DNA of 64,000 nt from Saprospiraceae bacterium (lineage in GTDB: Bacteria > Bacteroidota > Bacteroidia > Chitinophagales > Saprospiraceae). Positions 1 through 9,609 of the stretch are shown piece after piece (the stretch's first letter is position 1; each line of letters starts with the position of its first letter). A program made the translations under genes and the position numbers. A model generated the notes under the pieces. That model had not been told where the DNA came from. It worked only from the letters and a program-made list of their open reading frames with translations, and searched no databases. The stretch spans positions 744,001 through 808,000 of the forward strand of contig JADJJL010000001.1 of the NCBI GenBank assembly GCA_016710265.1, given 5' to 3'.

Positions 1-131
1 AACCTTAATCTTTTTTTAACATATTCATTGGATCTATCTAAAGTATTAAGACGTTATAAGTACACATGAGATAATTAATAAAAGAGGCTTCGTTTTAAAT
101 CGGGATAGGATTCCCACAGGGATTAGGAAAA

Positions 132-164
132 GTCGCTCACCGCTCGGTGGGTGACTTTTTTTTT
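132..164 (+). terminator. Rho-independent terminator of an upstream transcript
   Basis: A 10-bp stem (132-141 with 146-155, two G-U pairs) closes a four-base loop and is followed by a run of nine T. It would end a + strand transcript that enters from the left edge of the window; the transcribed gene itself is not visible. Confidence 0.75.
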
Positions 165-323
165 GTAAACGTTTTATCTCATTCCGCACTGTTGACTCGA
201 AGGACACGGATGAATATTCTTGTTTTCACAGATGCCAAGGATGGACACAGATGAATGTAAAATATCTGTCAGCAATCCTCTTCACTCCGTAGCCACGGTT
301 GCACACTTGGATGTTAATCTAAA
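165..323. other. Intergenic stretch without a recognisable gene
   Basis: Between the terminator and the end of the minus-strand gene I see only AT-rich sequence with partial repeats of the 'cacagatg' type (about 228-257), a common low-information filler in Bacteroidota genomes. No open reading frame or RNA gene is supported here. Confidence 0.4.
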
Positions 324-2909
324 TTATCTGATCAAGCTGACCACTCCTTTTTTGGTGATCCCTATTAAATCTTTGTTCAGTTTTTCCAAATGAAGATCAT
401 ATTTTAATAAGTAAATGTATGAATCCGATGGAGCAGGATTTCCATCTTGTTGGCCATCCCATCCTAAAGCTTGAACATTGGAAGAAGAGTATACCTTTTT
501 TCCCCATCGATTGTATATTTCAAAATTAAAGCTTGAATACTGAGCATCGCATTCCTTTGGGATGATGGGTCGAAAAATTTTGTTTCTATTGTCTTGATCA
601 TTTGGGGTAAAAACATTGGGTATAAAAGTACAATCTTCACAGTTTTCGTTTACCACCTCCACTTTATAATCCTGAACCGGACAATTTCCTTCAAGCTTGT
701 AGATTCTATAGGATCCAGCCTCGTCATAAAATATTCCATCTAAAAATTCTCCTTCCTTACATGAAATATCAAGTTTTCTTGTGTTGGTGTCCACTTGGAT
801 CCAACTAAAATTTAATGTTACAAACTGGTCACAGTCACTTCCTTTGATGACATACTCATAAATCCCAGGTTCAGAAAATAAGGTATCCTTCTCCTGAAAT
901 GGAATTCCCTGACAATTGACTTCGTTTTTTACAATATTCTCAAAAGCATAAACCTGCAATCGAACTATAACTGAATCACATCCCAGTTCATTTTTTAAAG
1001 AGAGCATATAAGTACCGCTGGTGTTGTAATTAAAATTCCAATAACTTTTGCTTTGATTGCACTGGATGGTATCAAATATGGTCCCCATATCCACAAACTG
1101 ATTCGAGCTTAAGGTTAAGGTTACCACAGAATCACAATCTGTTCCCCCAAGAGGGATAGTGTCTTTGTAAATCCCTGGAAATCTAATTTCTTTCCCATTA
1201 AATTGATACACTTGTCCAAGACAAATTTCAGCTTCAATCATACCTTCTTTTAATGGAAGTATTTGGATGGAGTGTACATATTCCTGACTTACACAGCCTA
1301 CCGTCATTACTCTAATTACATTGTGGATTCCTGGAGAATCAAAAATAAAAGTCATGTCACCCGCTCCATCAAATGTACGTCCATTTACAATCCAAACATG
1401 GCTTGCAGAAGGATCGCCCGAAGATTGGTCCTTGAATAAAACGGCCTTACCCTGACAAGCTTGTCTGGGACCCGTAATCAGAGGGGTTAATTCAATGGTC
1501 GTCTCACACAAGGTATTGAACTGAAGAATGGTGTCTTTATAATTGGAATAATTGTTTACCAATTGGCCTGATCGACTCTGGTATAAAAAATCTCTAACAG
1601 TCCAGATTGAGGGTTGCATAGTCAATTCTCTGGTCACATCTATATCAAAACAACCCGATAAAAATTCTTCATTGGTTTTAATGAGCAAGCCCTGGAAATT
1701 AACATTGCTCGCATAAGCAGTGCTAAAACCTGAAAGGATGACTCCGCCCAGTGGAGAGGTTCTTACTCTGGTATATTGGGAGCCTTTCATGTTGTAAATA
1801 AAAGCTTTGTTGAGATTGCCATTCTCTGTTATTACATAAAGCGCATTTTTATTGGGTGCATTGGGTCCTGATGCTGCATGGTTCGTAAAGGCGAAAGTGC
1901 TCACTCCGATGGCATAAGATCCATCCGGCAACAAGGCCAATCCTTCTCCAATGGACCCTCTGTCTTCTCCAACCATAACTTCAAATATATTCATAAAAAC
2001 AGGATTCAGATCTGAGTTGGTTTTTATTAAAAATACATCGTATTCAGAGCTTTGATGATTTTCCTCTAAAATGGTGGTGGAGCCTGTGATCAAATAATGG
2101 TCTGAATCATCTACAATAAGATCAAAACAATAGGTCCGTTGATTGTCATAACCGAAGGTTTTAAATCCCATTGGATTTCCGGATGGATCAGTTTTTAGAA
2201 TAAATGCTTTAAAGGTACTTTCATCAATGCATCTACCCGCAACTATAATATTGTCTTTCGAATCCACTTTAATGCTAAAGGCTTCATCATAAGTAGATCC
2301 TGGATTTCCAAAAGTTTTGGTCCAAAGCAGGTTACCGTTTTTATCCAATTTAAGGAGATAAACATCTGCAGCTGCTGCATCGGATCCATATTGTCCAGTG
2401 CTTCCAGCTATGACAAAACCACCGTCCTGTGTTTTGGCGATGTCCCTTCCAAACTCAGAACTATTGCCAATTCTCTTCATCCAAAGTACATTTCCTTTCG
2501 CTGTAATTCGTCCCGCAAGAATAGATCCTCTAAAGAAACCAGTACCCAGATTAAATGAAAAAACGATGTCTCCTGAATCCGATTCCACCGAACCAAAATT
2601 GGTATTGGTAGGAGAACCAGAGGCCCCTAGCGTCTTTGACCAGACTGGATTGCCTAAACAATCGTGCTTGGTGATAATCCCCTCCGAAAAATTGAAAGTG
2701 TCTGTGATAAATCCCAGGCTCACATAACCACCATCCGATAATGGTTCCACATCATAAAAATTGGTATGGATGTTTTTAATTCCCGGAGTATAATCTTTAA
2801 TAAAATAAGTTTTCTGAAACTGTATATTCTGTGAAACTAGAAAATTACACATCAATATTAGAGTAATTGCCGAAAATACCAATTTTATATTCATGAGATA
2901 TGGTTTCAA
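324..2909 (-). CDS. Large secreted protein with gliding-motility C-terminal (T9SS type B) domain
   Basis: Predicted cell-surface or secreted protein of 861 residues. It has a signal peptide (about residues 1-27, ending in LVSQ), then about 370 residues of short beta repeats with recurrent 'DGGYV/DGGFVIAG/DNIIVAGR' turns that resemble beta-propeller repeats. A PKD-like domain follows in the middle (around CQGKAVLFKDQSSG). The last 90 or so residues match the gliding motility-associated C-terminal domain: 'NVFTPNDQ', 'FEIYNRWGKKVY' and 'GWDG', the type B signal for the type IX secretion system. A second ATG (MNIKL, residue 6) is a possible start. It is divergent from the flippase gene. Specific function is unknown; adhesin or gliding accessory are both possible. 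Confidence 0.85.
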   Translation of the reverse strand: MKPYLMNIKLVFSAITLILMCNFLVSQNIQFQKTYFIKDYTPGIKNIHTNFYDVEPLSDGGYVSLGFITDTFNFSEGIITKHDCLGNPVWSKTLGASGSPTNTNFGSVESDSGDIVFSFNLGTGFFRGSILAGRITAKGNVLWMKRIGNSSEFGRDIAKTQDGGFVIAGSTGQYGSDAAAADVYLLKLDKNGNLLWTKTFGNPGSTYDEAFSIKVDSKDNIIVAGRCIDESTFKAFILKTDPSGNPMGFKTFGYDNQRTYCFDLIVDDSDHYLITGSTTILEENHQSSEYDVFLIKTNSDLNPVFMNIFEVMVGEDRGSIGEGLALLPDGSYAIGVSTFAFTNHAASGPNAPNKNALYVITENGNLNKAFIYNMKGSQYTRVRTSPLGGVILSGFSTAYASNVNFQGLLIKTNEEFLSGCFDIDVTRELTMQPSIWTVRDFLYQSRSGQLVNNYSNYKDTILQFNTLCETTIELTPLITGPRQACQGKAVLFKDQSSGDPSASHVWIVNGRTFDGAGDMTFIFDSPGIHNVIRVMTVGCVSQEYVHSIQILPLKEGMIEAEICLGQVYQFNGKEIRFPGIYKDTIPLGGTDCDSVVTLTLSSNQFVDMGTIFDTIQCNQSKSYWNFNYNTSGTYMLSLKNELGCDSVIVRLQVYAFENIVKNEVNCQGIPFQEKDTLFSEPGIYEYVIKGSDCDQFVTLNFSWIQVDTNTRKLDISCKEGEFLDGIFYDEAGSYRIYKLEGNCPVQDYKVEVVNENCEDCTFIPNVFTPNDQDNRNKIFRPIIPKECDAQYSSFNFEIYNRWGKKVYSSSNVQALGWDGQQDGNPAPSDSYIYLLKYDLHLEKLNKDLIGITKKGVVSLIR

Positions 2910-2973
2910 AAAGCTAAAATAAAGGGCTAAAATAAGTATAAGGAAGCGAATGGAGTCAAGTATGCTCGATTAA

Positions 2974-4473
2974 ATGGTAATTTCGCATTTTCGAAAAACC
3001 AAAGGATTGAAAAAAGAATTTCTGGTCAATATTTTTCTGTTGGTATTGGTCAATGTATTGGTCAAACCTTTTTACTTGTTTGGGATCGATCGAAAGGTAC
3101 AGGTCCTGGTGGGTACAGAAGATTTTGGTTACTACATCGCCATTTTCAATTTTACATTAATCCTTCAATTCATCAATGACTTTGGACTGCAAGCCTGGAC
3201 GAACAGAGCCATTGGACAACAAACTGAAAAAGTCAGAGAAAGCTATGGAGAAATCATTAGCGTAAGATTGCAATTAACTTTGATCTATTTACTTTTAACG
3301 ATACTTCTTGGCGTCCTTTGGTTTGGTTCATCACTGGATATAGAATTGTTTATTCGACTTTGCATCAATCAAGTTTTGATCAGCGGCATTTTATTTTTCA
3401 GGGCCCAAATTTCAGGATTGGGATTTTATAAAACAGACAGCATTTTGTCCATCATGGACAGGCTTATTTTGATATTACTTTGTTTTGCGTTTTTGTACTC
3501 TGATCGTTTGGTGGATAATGTGAGCATTTCATGGTTTGTCAATATGCAAAGCATTTCTTTGCTGTTGGTTTTGATGATCACGATTAGCCTATTGTACCGT
3601 AAGAAATTTCATTTTAGTCCGACGAAGTTTCACTGGCCACAAACATTGTTTTATTTAAAATCCGGATTTCCATTTGCAATGATATATTTGATGTATGCTG
3701 CCATGACCAAAATGGATGCAATATGGTTGGGCAAACTTTTGCAAGATGGATATTACAGATCGGGACAATTTGCAGCCAGTATGAGATTGTATGAAGCAGC
3801 GAGCATGATCTCGCTGGCTTTTGGCAGTTTGTTGATCTCCATGTTTGCGAGAGGAATATCCGATCTTAAGAAAAACGAAGAACTGCTTAAAACCTCCATT
3901 TCTGTTTTGTTGGTCATTTCGATGGCCATTGCATTGGGAGTCGCAGTTCTTTCCACCACATTGAATCAAATGCTGTATCCGGGATCCAATGAGGAATGGG
4001 ATTTGGTATTAGAAATATTAATGTGGGCCTTTGTACCTGCCAGCATCAATTTTATTTTTGGAGCTTACTTCCAGGCCACCCATCGGGAAAATGAATTGTG
4101 GAAACTCTATGGTTTTGCATTTATTTTGTCTGCAGGATTGAGCCTCGTCTTGATTCCTGGATATCATGTTATCGCATCCGCTTGCATTTTTTTGATGGTA
4201 CAAACCGCATTGATGTTTGTGCAGTTTTACAGAGCAGAGATAGCCGCTGATAGAAATAGATCATTTTTATATTCTATTCTAGTTTTTATATTGATTTGCG
4301 TACTTGGTTTTTTTGGATTAAGACAAATTGGATTTAGTATGCTTCTCTTATTGTTATGTATTCTCCTAACGATGCTCCTGGCTCTGTATTTTTCGCGATT
4401 GTTTCGCACTTCTGATTTGAAGAAATTTGTGCAGTGGGTAAGAGAAAGAAAATGTGATAATGTGAAAATGTGA
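2974..4473 (+). CDS. Polysaccharide flippase, Wzx/PST family membrane protein
   Basis: Integral inner-membrane protein of 499 residues with about 12-14 hydrophobic segments along its length. The size, N-terminal 'GTEDFGYYIAIFNFTLILQFINDFGLQAW' style segment and hydrophobic pattern fit oligosaccharide flippases of the MOP superfamily, which move undecaprenyl-linked O-antigen or capsule repeat units across the inner membrane. No glycosyltransferases or polymerase lie next to it, so its substrate cannot be told from context. It stands alone, divergent from the preceding gene and separated from the next by almost 500 bp. Confidence 0.8.
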   Translation: MVISHFRKTKGLKKEFLVNIFLLVLVNVLVKPFYLFGIDRKVQVLVGTEDFGYYIAIFNFTLILQFINDFGLQAWTNRAIGQQTEKVRESYGEIISVRLQLTLIYLLLTILLGVLWFGSSLDIELFIRLCINQVLISGILFFRAQISGLGFYKTDSILSIMDRLILILLCFAFLYSDRLVDNVSISWFVNMQSISLLLVLMITISLLYRKKFHFSPTKFHWPQTLFYLKSGFPFAMIYLMYAAMTKMDAIWLGKLLQDGYYRSGQFAASMRLYEAASMISLAFGSLLISMFARGISDLKKNEELLKTSISVLLVISMAIALGVAVLSTTLNQMLYPGSNEEWDLVLEILMWAFVPASINFIFGAYFQATHRENELWKLYGFAFILSAGLSLVLIPGYHVIASACIFLMVQTALMFVQFYRAEIAADRNRSFLYSILVFILICVLGFFGLRQIGFSMLLLLLCILLTMLLALYFSRLFRTSDLKKFVQWVRERKCDNVKM

Positions 4474-4956
4474 AAATTTAATAAGTATCGGTTCCTCAAG
4501 TTAATAAATAATAAATTTAACATAATTTTAACTATAATAATTTGGCCAGTTTTTTTATACTAATTACCTTCGCCTTAGGTCCGCTACTAGTCAAACCCTA
4601 TCTGTTCCGGATTGTGTGCACAGCAGTGTTGGATTGGCCTAAACAGATGACTTCTGATTTTCATGCCATACTCCCCGAGAGCACACCCCGAGAAGTTTGA
4701 CATTATTTTCAGGTAGTTTTAATCCCATCTTCTTAATAGTTTTTAAATAGGCTTTGCCTGATTCTTTTTAATTTTATTAGCCGTTTTGGCCAGACTGGCT
4801 GATTGGAAAAGTATTGTTATACCTTAAAAAATGAAATGCGTAAGATTAAAACAAAAAGTTTAATAAAATATCACATACACCGAGACAGCCTAAATCTGTA
4901 TCTATGTCCGACATAGATACAATGGAAATCAATTATTAAATAAAAATAAAATTGTT
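4474..4956. other. Long intergenic region, possible structured leader of the beta-helix gene
   Basis: This 483-bp stretch has no supported gene. A possible promoter box TACCTTCG (about 4566-4573, one mismatch to TAnnTTTG) is followed by a GC-richer segment at 4571-4700. In it, TTAGG (4575-4579) could pair with CCTAA (4638-4642), ATCTGTT (4600-4606) with AACAGAT (4642-4648) and GTGTGC (4614-4619) with GCACAC (4681-4686). CCCCGAG occurs twice 13 nt apart (4673 and 4686). A perfect palindrome lies at 4897-4921. It could be a structured 5' leader; this is inference from visible complementarity only. Confidence 0.35.
4897..4921. promoter_or_regulatory. Perfect 11-bp inverted repeat upstream of the beta-helix gene
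   Basis: TGTATCTATGT (4897-4907) and ACATAGATACA (4911-4921) are perfect reverse complements around a CCG spacer, ending 35 bp before the ATG at 4957. It could be an operator or an RNA hairpin in the leader. No T-run follows, so it does not look like a terminator. Confidence 0.5.
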
Positions 4957-7551
4957 ATGAAAACAATATTAAAATTTTCGATCGGTGCTGTAACTTTACA
5001 AGCCCAAAATTCTCAACACTTAACACGCAGAGCAGCAAGGTTCTTTTTCCTTTTAGCTCTCGTCATGGCCAGCGGGGTGCTTAGGCTGCATAGCCAAATG
5101 AATTGCGGTTTATCCATTGATCAAACATTGACAGATGACTTTACCACAAATTATGGTTCAAATTATTTTGACAACAAGGTGTTAGAAATTGAGGGGGTTC
5201 TTACAGTTAATGATCCTACCACATTCACAAACTGCATATTTTACATGACAGCAGGTTCATCTATTGTGGTTGATGGCGTTGAATTAACTATAGATGATTG
5301 CCAATTTGGCTGTGAAGAATGGGAAGGAATTTCCGGAACAGGTTTTTTTATTAGTAGAAATTCATACTATCAAGACTTTACGACTGCATTTTTGATTGGC
5401 GGTGCTTCTGCCGCGATTTTTACTGATAATATTTTCCAATCAGATGAAACTGGTATCGGGATTGACATTAATTACATTTCCTCAACTTTGTATTTTGTAA
5501 TAGCTGGCATTTACTCAGCCGGGAATCAATTTAATAATTGTTTTAATGGAATTAGAACTAATTTTTTATCCTTAGGTCTTTTTGATAATAATTCCACCTT
5601 TTCAGGTTGTTATGCCGGCATCTTATCCAATGCGTCAAATATTTACTTAAATGACAGCAGATTTGACGATTGTTTTTATGGTATTCAAGCTAATCATTTG
5701 TCTCAAATCAACATGTTGGGAGGTGGAACCACCATTAACTTTGAGAACTGTGCTATAGGAATAGAAGCTAATTATAGCACTTTTGCTAACATTATAGATT
5801 CTAAATTTGAAACAAACGTATCAAATTCAGCGGCTACTACCGGAGTAATTGGAAAGTTTGACTCAAATCTTAAAGTAAGCGGTTGTAGTTTTGATATAAG
5901 TTCTCCAGTCGCCACATGGAATGTATTCATATCAAGTAATCAAAGCCGCGTAATTGCCTCAGGAAATGTAATTGACATCCCAAATGGGACTAATAGTCAT
6001 GGATTCCATTGTTCTTTATCACCTTACACTGAACTTTCAGATAATACAATAAGCTTATCGTCGCCAAATATTGAACCAAATTCCTATGCAGGTTTTTGGA
6101 TGGGTGGAAACTATTTTTCATCCATAGACAGATTGTTAATTCATGAGGGAAATGAATTTAATTCCAACATTTCAGTGCACAGATGCGGAAAAACAGCTGT
6201 TTATGATAACTTCTTTAATTATCCTAGTGAAATCTATAGTGTGTTTGGGTTTACTAAAAACAATCTTTTTTGCAACAATATTTTTGAAGGTGGACACAGT
6301 TTGAGGTTAGAAAACGGATGCTTTCCAACAAAATTAGGAACCTCTGAGTTTAGAGATGCAGATAGTGGACTTGAAATCAACGATCCTGGTCTGGGAATAT
6401 TGGTTCACTTAGGCAATAAGTGGGCATCTGAAAGTTATGCAAGGAAAATAATTCCGGATAATACAGAATTTTATGTCAATGCTTCTTATGGAATGTGCGC
6501 TGATCCTGAGTATTTACCTGAGAATATTGCCCCAGATGATACCTGGTTTACAGATTTACCTGGATGCCCAAGCACTTGCGAAAGGACCTTTCCTGTAATT
6601 ACGGATTATTTAGATGGAATTGATAGTTCAATGATAGACAACAGTTATTCGGGTAGTGACTTAAACACTTGGTATCAAAGCCTAAATACTTTTGAAAAAC
6701 TCTGGTTGAATCCTTCCTTGATGAGCGGTTATTCTGCGTCAGAAACTTATTATGACAATGGACTGAGCACAGATTTAGAAGCAGTCACTAAAACTCACTG
6801 GTATTTAGAGGCAAGCAGAAACCATGCGACTTATTCTCCACTTCTTGAAACTCGTAATGGTCAGAAATTAGCAATATTGGAAGACATTTATGAATTAAAT
6901 GAGTTATTGGCTGTAGCTTATAATTCTACTTATGAAGCCAACCTTTCAACAAAAGTGTCCCAGCTCATCACAATTGAAACACAAATTAGTCAATTGATGT
7001 CTGACTTAGCTGATCACAAAACTGAGATGTTGGACTCAGCAGAGCTCTACAATAATCTAATTGGTGGTGTGCTCAATACTTTTGTGGAGCATGAACAATT
7101 TATCAATGGCATGGTTATCGAAAAAGAAAGGGATCCTGATTTCATACCAAATTCCGGAGAATTCGAAGACATTTTGGAAGTAGCGATTCTTTGTCCAAAT
7201 GTATATGGAAAATCTGTTTATTTGGCTCAAAGTTTTATAAGCCCAGCAGAATTGGAAGAAGAATTGGGTGAAGTTGAGCCATGTACTGAAGAACTCATTG
7301 CATCTCACGGTATTAACAAAAATTCTCTTATAAATATAATGCCAAACCCAGTGAAAGATATTTTGTTAATACATGGAATCAATCCAGAAAGCAATTATAG
7401 TTATCAAATTGTTGATGCATATGGAAAATTAATTATTTCTGGAACTTGTAAAAATTCAATTATCACTGCTGGCATGAATCAGGGTATATATTTCCTAAAA
7501 ATATCAGATCAGTCTGGTAAATTAAATTCTCAGAAATTTATTAAACTTTAA
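4957..7551 (+). CDS. Right-handed beta-helix surface protein with T9SS type A sorting domain
   Basis: Predicted exported protein of 864 residues. The signal peptide is unusual in starting late: a polar stretch precedes the hydrophobic core at about residues 29-45, and cleavage is likely near LHSQ (about 48). Residues 60-480 are irregular beta-helix rungs rich in Asn, Gly, Ser and Phe with recurrent 'xxFxxCxxGI' patterns, as in parallel beta-helix (pectate-lyase-like fold) proteins. A more helical linker follows (about 610-760). The C-terminus from about 785 is a type A T9SS sorting domain: 'IMPNPVKDILLI', 'YQIVDAYGKLI', 'GIYFLKI', 'KFIKL'. No polysaccharide-lyase catalytic residues are evident; it may be an adhesin. 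The next gene follows by 14 bp and is probably co-transcribed. Confidence 0.82.
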   Translation: MKTILKFSIGAVTLQAQNSQHLTRRAARFFFLLALVMASGVLRLHSQMNCGLSIDQTLTDDFTTNYGSNYFDNKVLEIEGVLTVNDPTTFTNCIFYMTAGSSIVVDGVELTIDDCQFGCEEWEGISGTGFFISRNSYYQDFTTAFLIGGASAAIFTDNIFQSDETGIGIDINYISSTLYFVIAGIYSAGNQFNNCFNGIRTNFLSLGLFDNNSTFSGCYAGILSNASNIYLNDSRFDDCFYGIQANHLSQINMLGGGTTINFENCAIGIEANYSTFANIIDSKFETNVSNSAATTGVIGKFDSNLKVSGCSFDISSPVATWNVFISSNQSRVIASGNVIDIPNGTNSHGFHCSLSPYTELSDNTISLSSPNIEPNSYAGFWMGGNYFSSIDRLLIHEGNEFNSNISVHRCGKTAVYDNFFNYPSEIYSVFGFTKNNLFCNNIFEGGHSLRLENGCFPTKLGTSEFRDADSGLEINDPGLGILVHLGNKWASESYARKIIPDNTEFYVNASYGMCADPEYLPENIAPDDTWFTDLPGCPSTCERTFPVITDYLDGIDSSMIDNSYSGSDLNTWYQSLNTFEKLWLNPSLMSGYSASETYYDNGLSTDLEAVTKTHWYLEASRNHATYSPLLETRNGQKLAILEDIYELNELLAVAYNSTYEANLSTKVSQLITIETQISQLMSDLADHKTEMLDSAELYNNLIGGVLNTFVEHEQFINGMVIEKERDPDFIPNSGEFEDILEVAILCPNVYGKSVYLAQSFISPAELEEELGEVEPCTEELIASHGINKNSLINIMPNPVKDILLIHGINPESNYSYQIVDAYGKLIISGTCKNSIITAGMNQGIYFLKISDQSGKLNSQKFIKL

Positions 7552-7565
7552 TATTCTGTTGTCGA

Positions 7566-9344
7566 ATGAAATATGCAAACATTGCTTTAATATTTTATTT
7601 TTTATTATTATTTTTTCCATTTCCTAGTGGAGCTCAAATCTATGATAATACATGGATGATGGGATGTTGTTATGATCCCAACTACAGGATAACCGGAGGT
7701 GTCAACCTCCGGTTTGACCGTGGTTTTGCTGATACATTTTATTTGCCTAGGAAAGTTTCCTTCAATCGAACATCTATGAGTATTTCTCATCCTTTATCAG
7801 GAGACCTTTTATTTTATTCTAATGGTTGCCATATCTATAATAAACTGGACCAAATTATGGATGGTGGAGATATAATTAATCCAGGCTCCACACGATTTAA
7901 CTATTGCGAAGAATTTGGGGATTTTGGATATCCGATGCCTCGAGGTGGAACCATTCTCCCATGGCCGGAAAAACCAAATGAATATGCACTTATACATCGA
8001 GCGTTTGCGGATAAAATAGCTGGTGATTCAGTAGATCATTTGTATTTTTCACATATTGATCTTAGCTATAATAATGGTTTAGGTAAGGTGCTTCAAAAAA
8101 ATGTTATTTTATATGATAAATTCATGTACAAAAGGCATTTTGAAGTGGTACGGCACGCAAATGGAAGGGATTGGTGGATTTTAACTTTTGATGCCCAATC
8201 AGATACTTCATTAAGCTTTTTATTTTCACCGGAAGGCTTCTCTGGACCTTTTAAACAATATTTCCCAATTTCAAGATTTGATGCTGATGCCCTTGCTAAT
8301 TCTGCAATTAGTTTTGATGGGAAAAGTATAGCGCGAATAGACCCTAATATTGGATTGTATTTGATGGACTTTGATAGGTCTACTGGAATGTTATCTAATT
8401 TGAGATTGCATAATTTTTGGGTTGATCTTAACAGAGTAATTATTTCTTGCGGATTAAGTTTTTCATCGAACTCTAAAATCCTATATTTAAATACCCACAC
8501 AAGAATGTTTCAAATTACAAATTTTCAAACAATTGACCTTGAAATATCTTTGATTGATACTTTTGATTATTTTCGAGATCCATTTTCAACTTCATTTTAC
8601 TATCAGCAAAATGCCCTTGATGGCCGCATCTATATTAATATTCCAAATGGAACAAGACATCTCCATTTTATTGGTAACCCGAATAGATTAGGTAAATCTT
8701 GTAATTTCAAACAGCGAGGTCTCATTCTGCCTGCACAAAACACATACACATTACCTTATTTCCCCAACTACCGTCTTGGACCCGTTGATGGAAGTGTTAG
8801 TGATACATTGGGTATCGACAATGTGCCTTGGGCTTGGTGGCGATACGATCAGGATACTGCTAAATATCGATGCTTTGAGTTTATGGATCTAAGCGGTTAT
8901 TTAACAGAGGAGTCCGAACCAGAATGGTATTGGGATCTGGGTGATGGTACACAAAGTCGGGATACTTCTCCGATTCATTGCTTTGAGAAGGATGGCATCT
9001 ATGAAGTATGTCTAATTGTTAAGAATAAATATGGTGCAGATACTCTATGTAGGACACTGAATGTAGGAACCTCAGCAACTAATGATGAGGGAAAAATTGT
9101 TATCAAAACTGACATTTTTCCTAATCCCGCTTTTGATCACTTCGTCCTAAATGTACATGATTATCTGCCCGAACGGATGTACCTTCATCTAATCAACGCA
9201 CAAGGACATACAGTTTACCAGGATCGAGTCTATCAAGGTAGTAATGTAATTGGTACAGATAAGTTGGTTACTGGATTATACTCAATCGTTATTTATGAGA
9301 GAGGGGCGGTGGTGAAGACGGAGAAGATTGTTATAAGAAATTAG
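7566..9344 (+). CDS. PKD-domain surface protein with T9SS type A sorting domain
   Basis: Secreted protein of 592 residues with a signal peptide (about 1-23, ending SGAQ). Residues 25-400 form an uncharacterised beta-rich region ('MSISHPLSGDLLFYSNGCHIYN', 'SGLSFSSNSKILYLNT') of the kind seen in large Bacteroidota surface proteins with propeller-like repeats. A PKD domain lies at about 430-510, including 'WYWDLGDGTQSRDTSPIHCF'. A type A sorting domain closes the protein ('IFPNPAFDHFVLN', 'GLYSIVIYERG'). It lies 14 bp after the beta-helix protein, so the pair may form one surface structure. Catalytic function not recognised. Confidence 0.8.
   Translation: MKYANIALIFYFLLLFFPFPSGAQIYDNTWMMGCCYDPNYRITGGVNLRFDRGFADTFYLPRKVSFNRTSMSISHPLSGDLLFYSNGCHIYNKLDQIMDGGDIINPGSTRFNYCEEFGDFGYPMPRGGTILPWPEKPNEYALIHRAFADKIAGDSVDHLYFSHIDLSYNNGLGKVLQKNVILYDKFMYKRHFEVVRHANGRDWWILTFDAQSDTSLSFLFSPEGFSGPFKQYFPISRFDADALANSAISFDGKSIARIDPNIGLYLMDFDRSTGMLSNLRLHNFWVDLNRVIISCGLSFSSNSKILYLNTHTRMFQITNFQTIDLEISLIDTFDYFRDPFSTSFYYQQNALDGRIYINIPNGTRHLHFIGNPNRLGKSCNFKQRGLILPAQNTYTLPYFPNYRLGPVDGSVSDTLGIDNVPWAWWRYDQDTAKYRCFEFMDLSGYLTEESEPEWYWDLGDGTQSRDTSPIHCFEKDGIYEVCLIVKNKYGADTLCRTLNVGTSATNDEGKIVIKTDIFPNPAFDHFVLNVHDYLPERMYLHLINAQGHTVYQDRVYQGSNVIGTDKLVTGLYSIVIYERGAVVKTEKIVIRN
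7691..7714. repeat. 10-bp perfect inverted repeat inside the PKD-protein gene
   Basis: AACCGGAGGT (7691-7700) and ACCTCCGGTT (7705-7714) flank a GTCA loop. It is in frame and codes for ITGGVNLRF, so it may be coincidence, but as RNA it would form a stable GC-rich hairpin about 125 nt into the message. Confidence 0.45.
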
Positions 9345-9609
9345 CTAATTAGTTCATGAGCTGATTAGAGAATTGAATAATTGGAAAAATGTAATTAGTA
9401 AATTTGAGAACCGTAGCTAAGCTTGAAGCGTAATAGACTCTGCTTTGGGTTCGCTTTCAGCGGACCCTGTGACGCCAATGGCGTTATAAATTCTGATTTG
9501 TGCTATTAGTTGATGAATCAATTTGGACATTTGGAAATGTGGATTAATTTGTATTTTTAAAGTAGATAAATATTGCATTAGAAACTGTAAAACTTTAAAT
9601 TTTACAGAT
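9345..9609. other. Intergenic region with a GC-richer island
   Basis: Mostly AT-rich spacer between convergent genes. A segment at about 9408-9490 is clearly more GC-rich and includes the small palindrome ACGCC-AAT-GGCGT (about 9472-9484). A minus-strand frame through it (9417-9626) overlaps the lipoprotein gene and has no family resemblance I can name, so I do not call it a gene. Confidence 0.35.

Noticed and set aside
2398..2727. Plus-strand reading frame opposite the gliding-domain gene
   Set aside because: It is an antisense shadow of a clear coding region with no signal or motif of its own; the same holds for other antisense frames such as 42518-42916 and 28998-29399.
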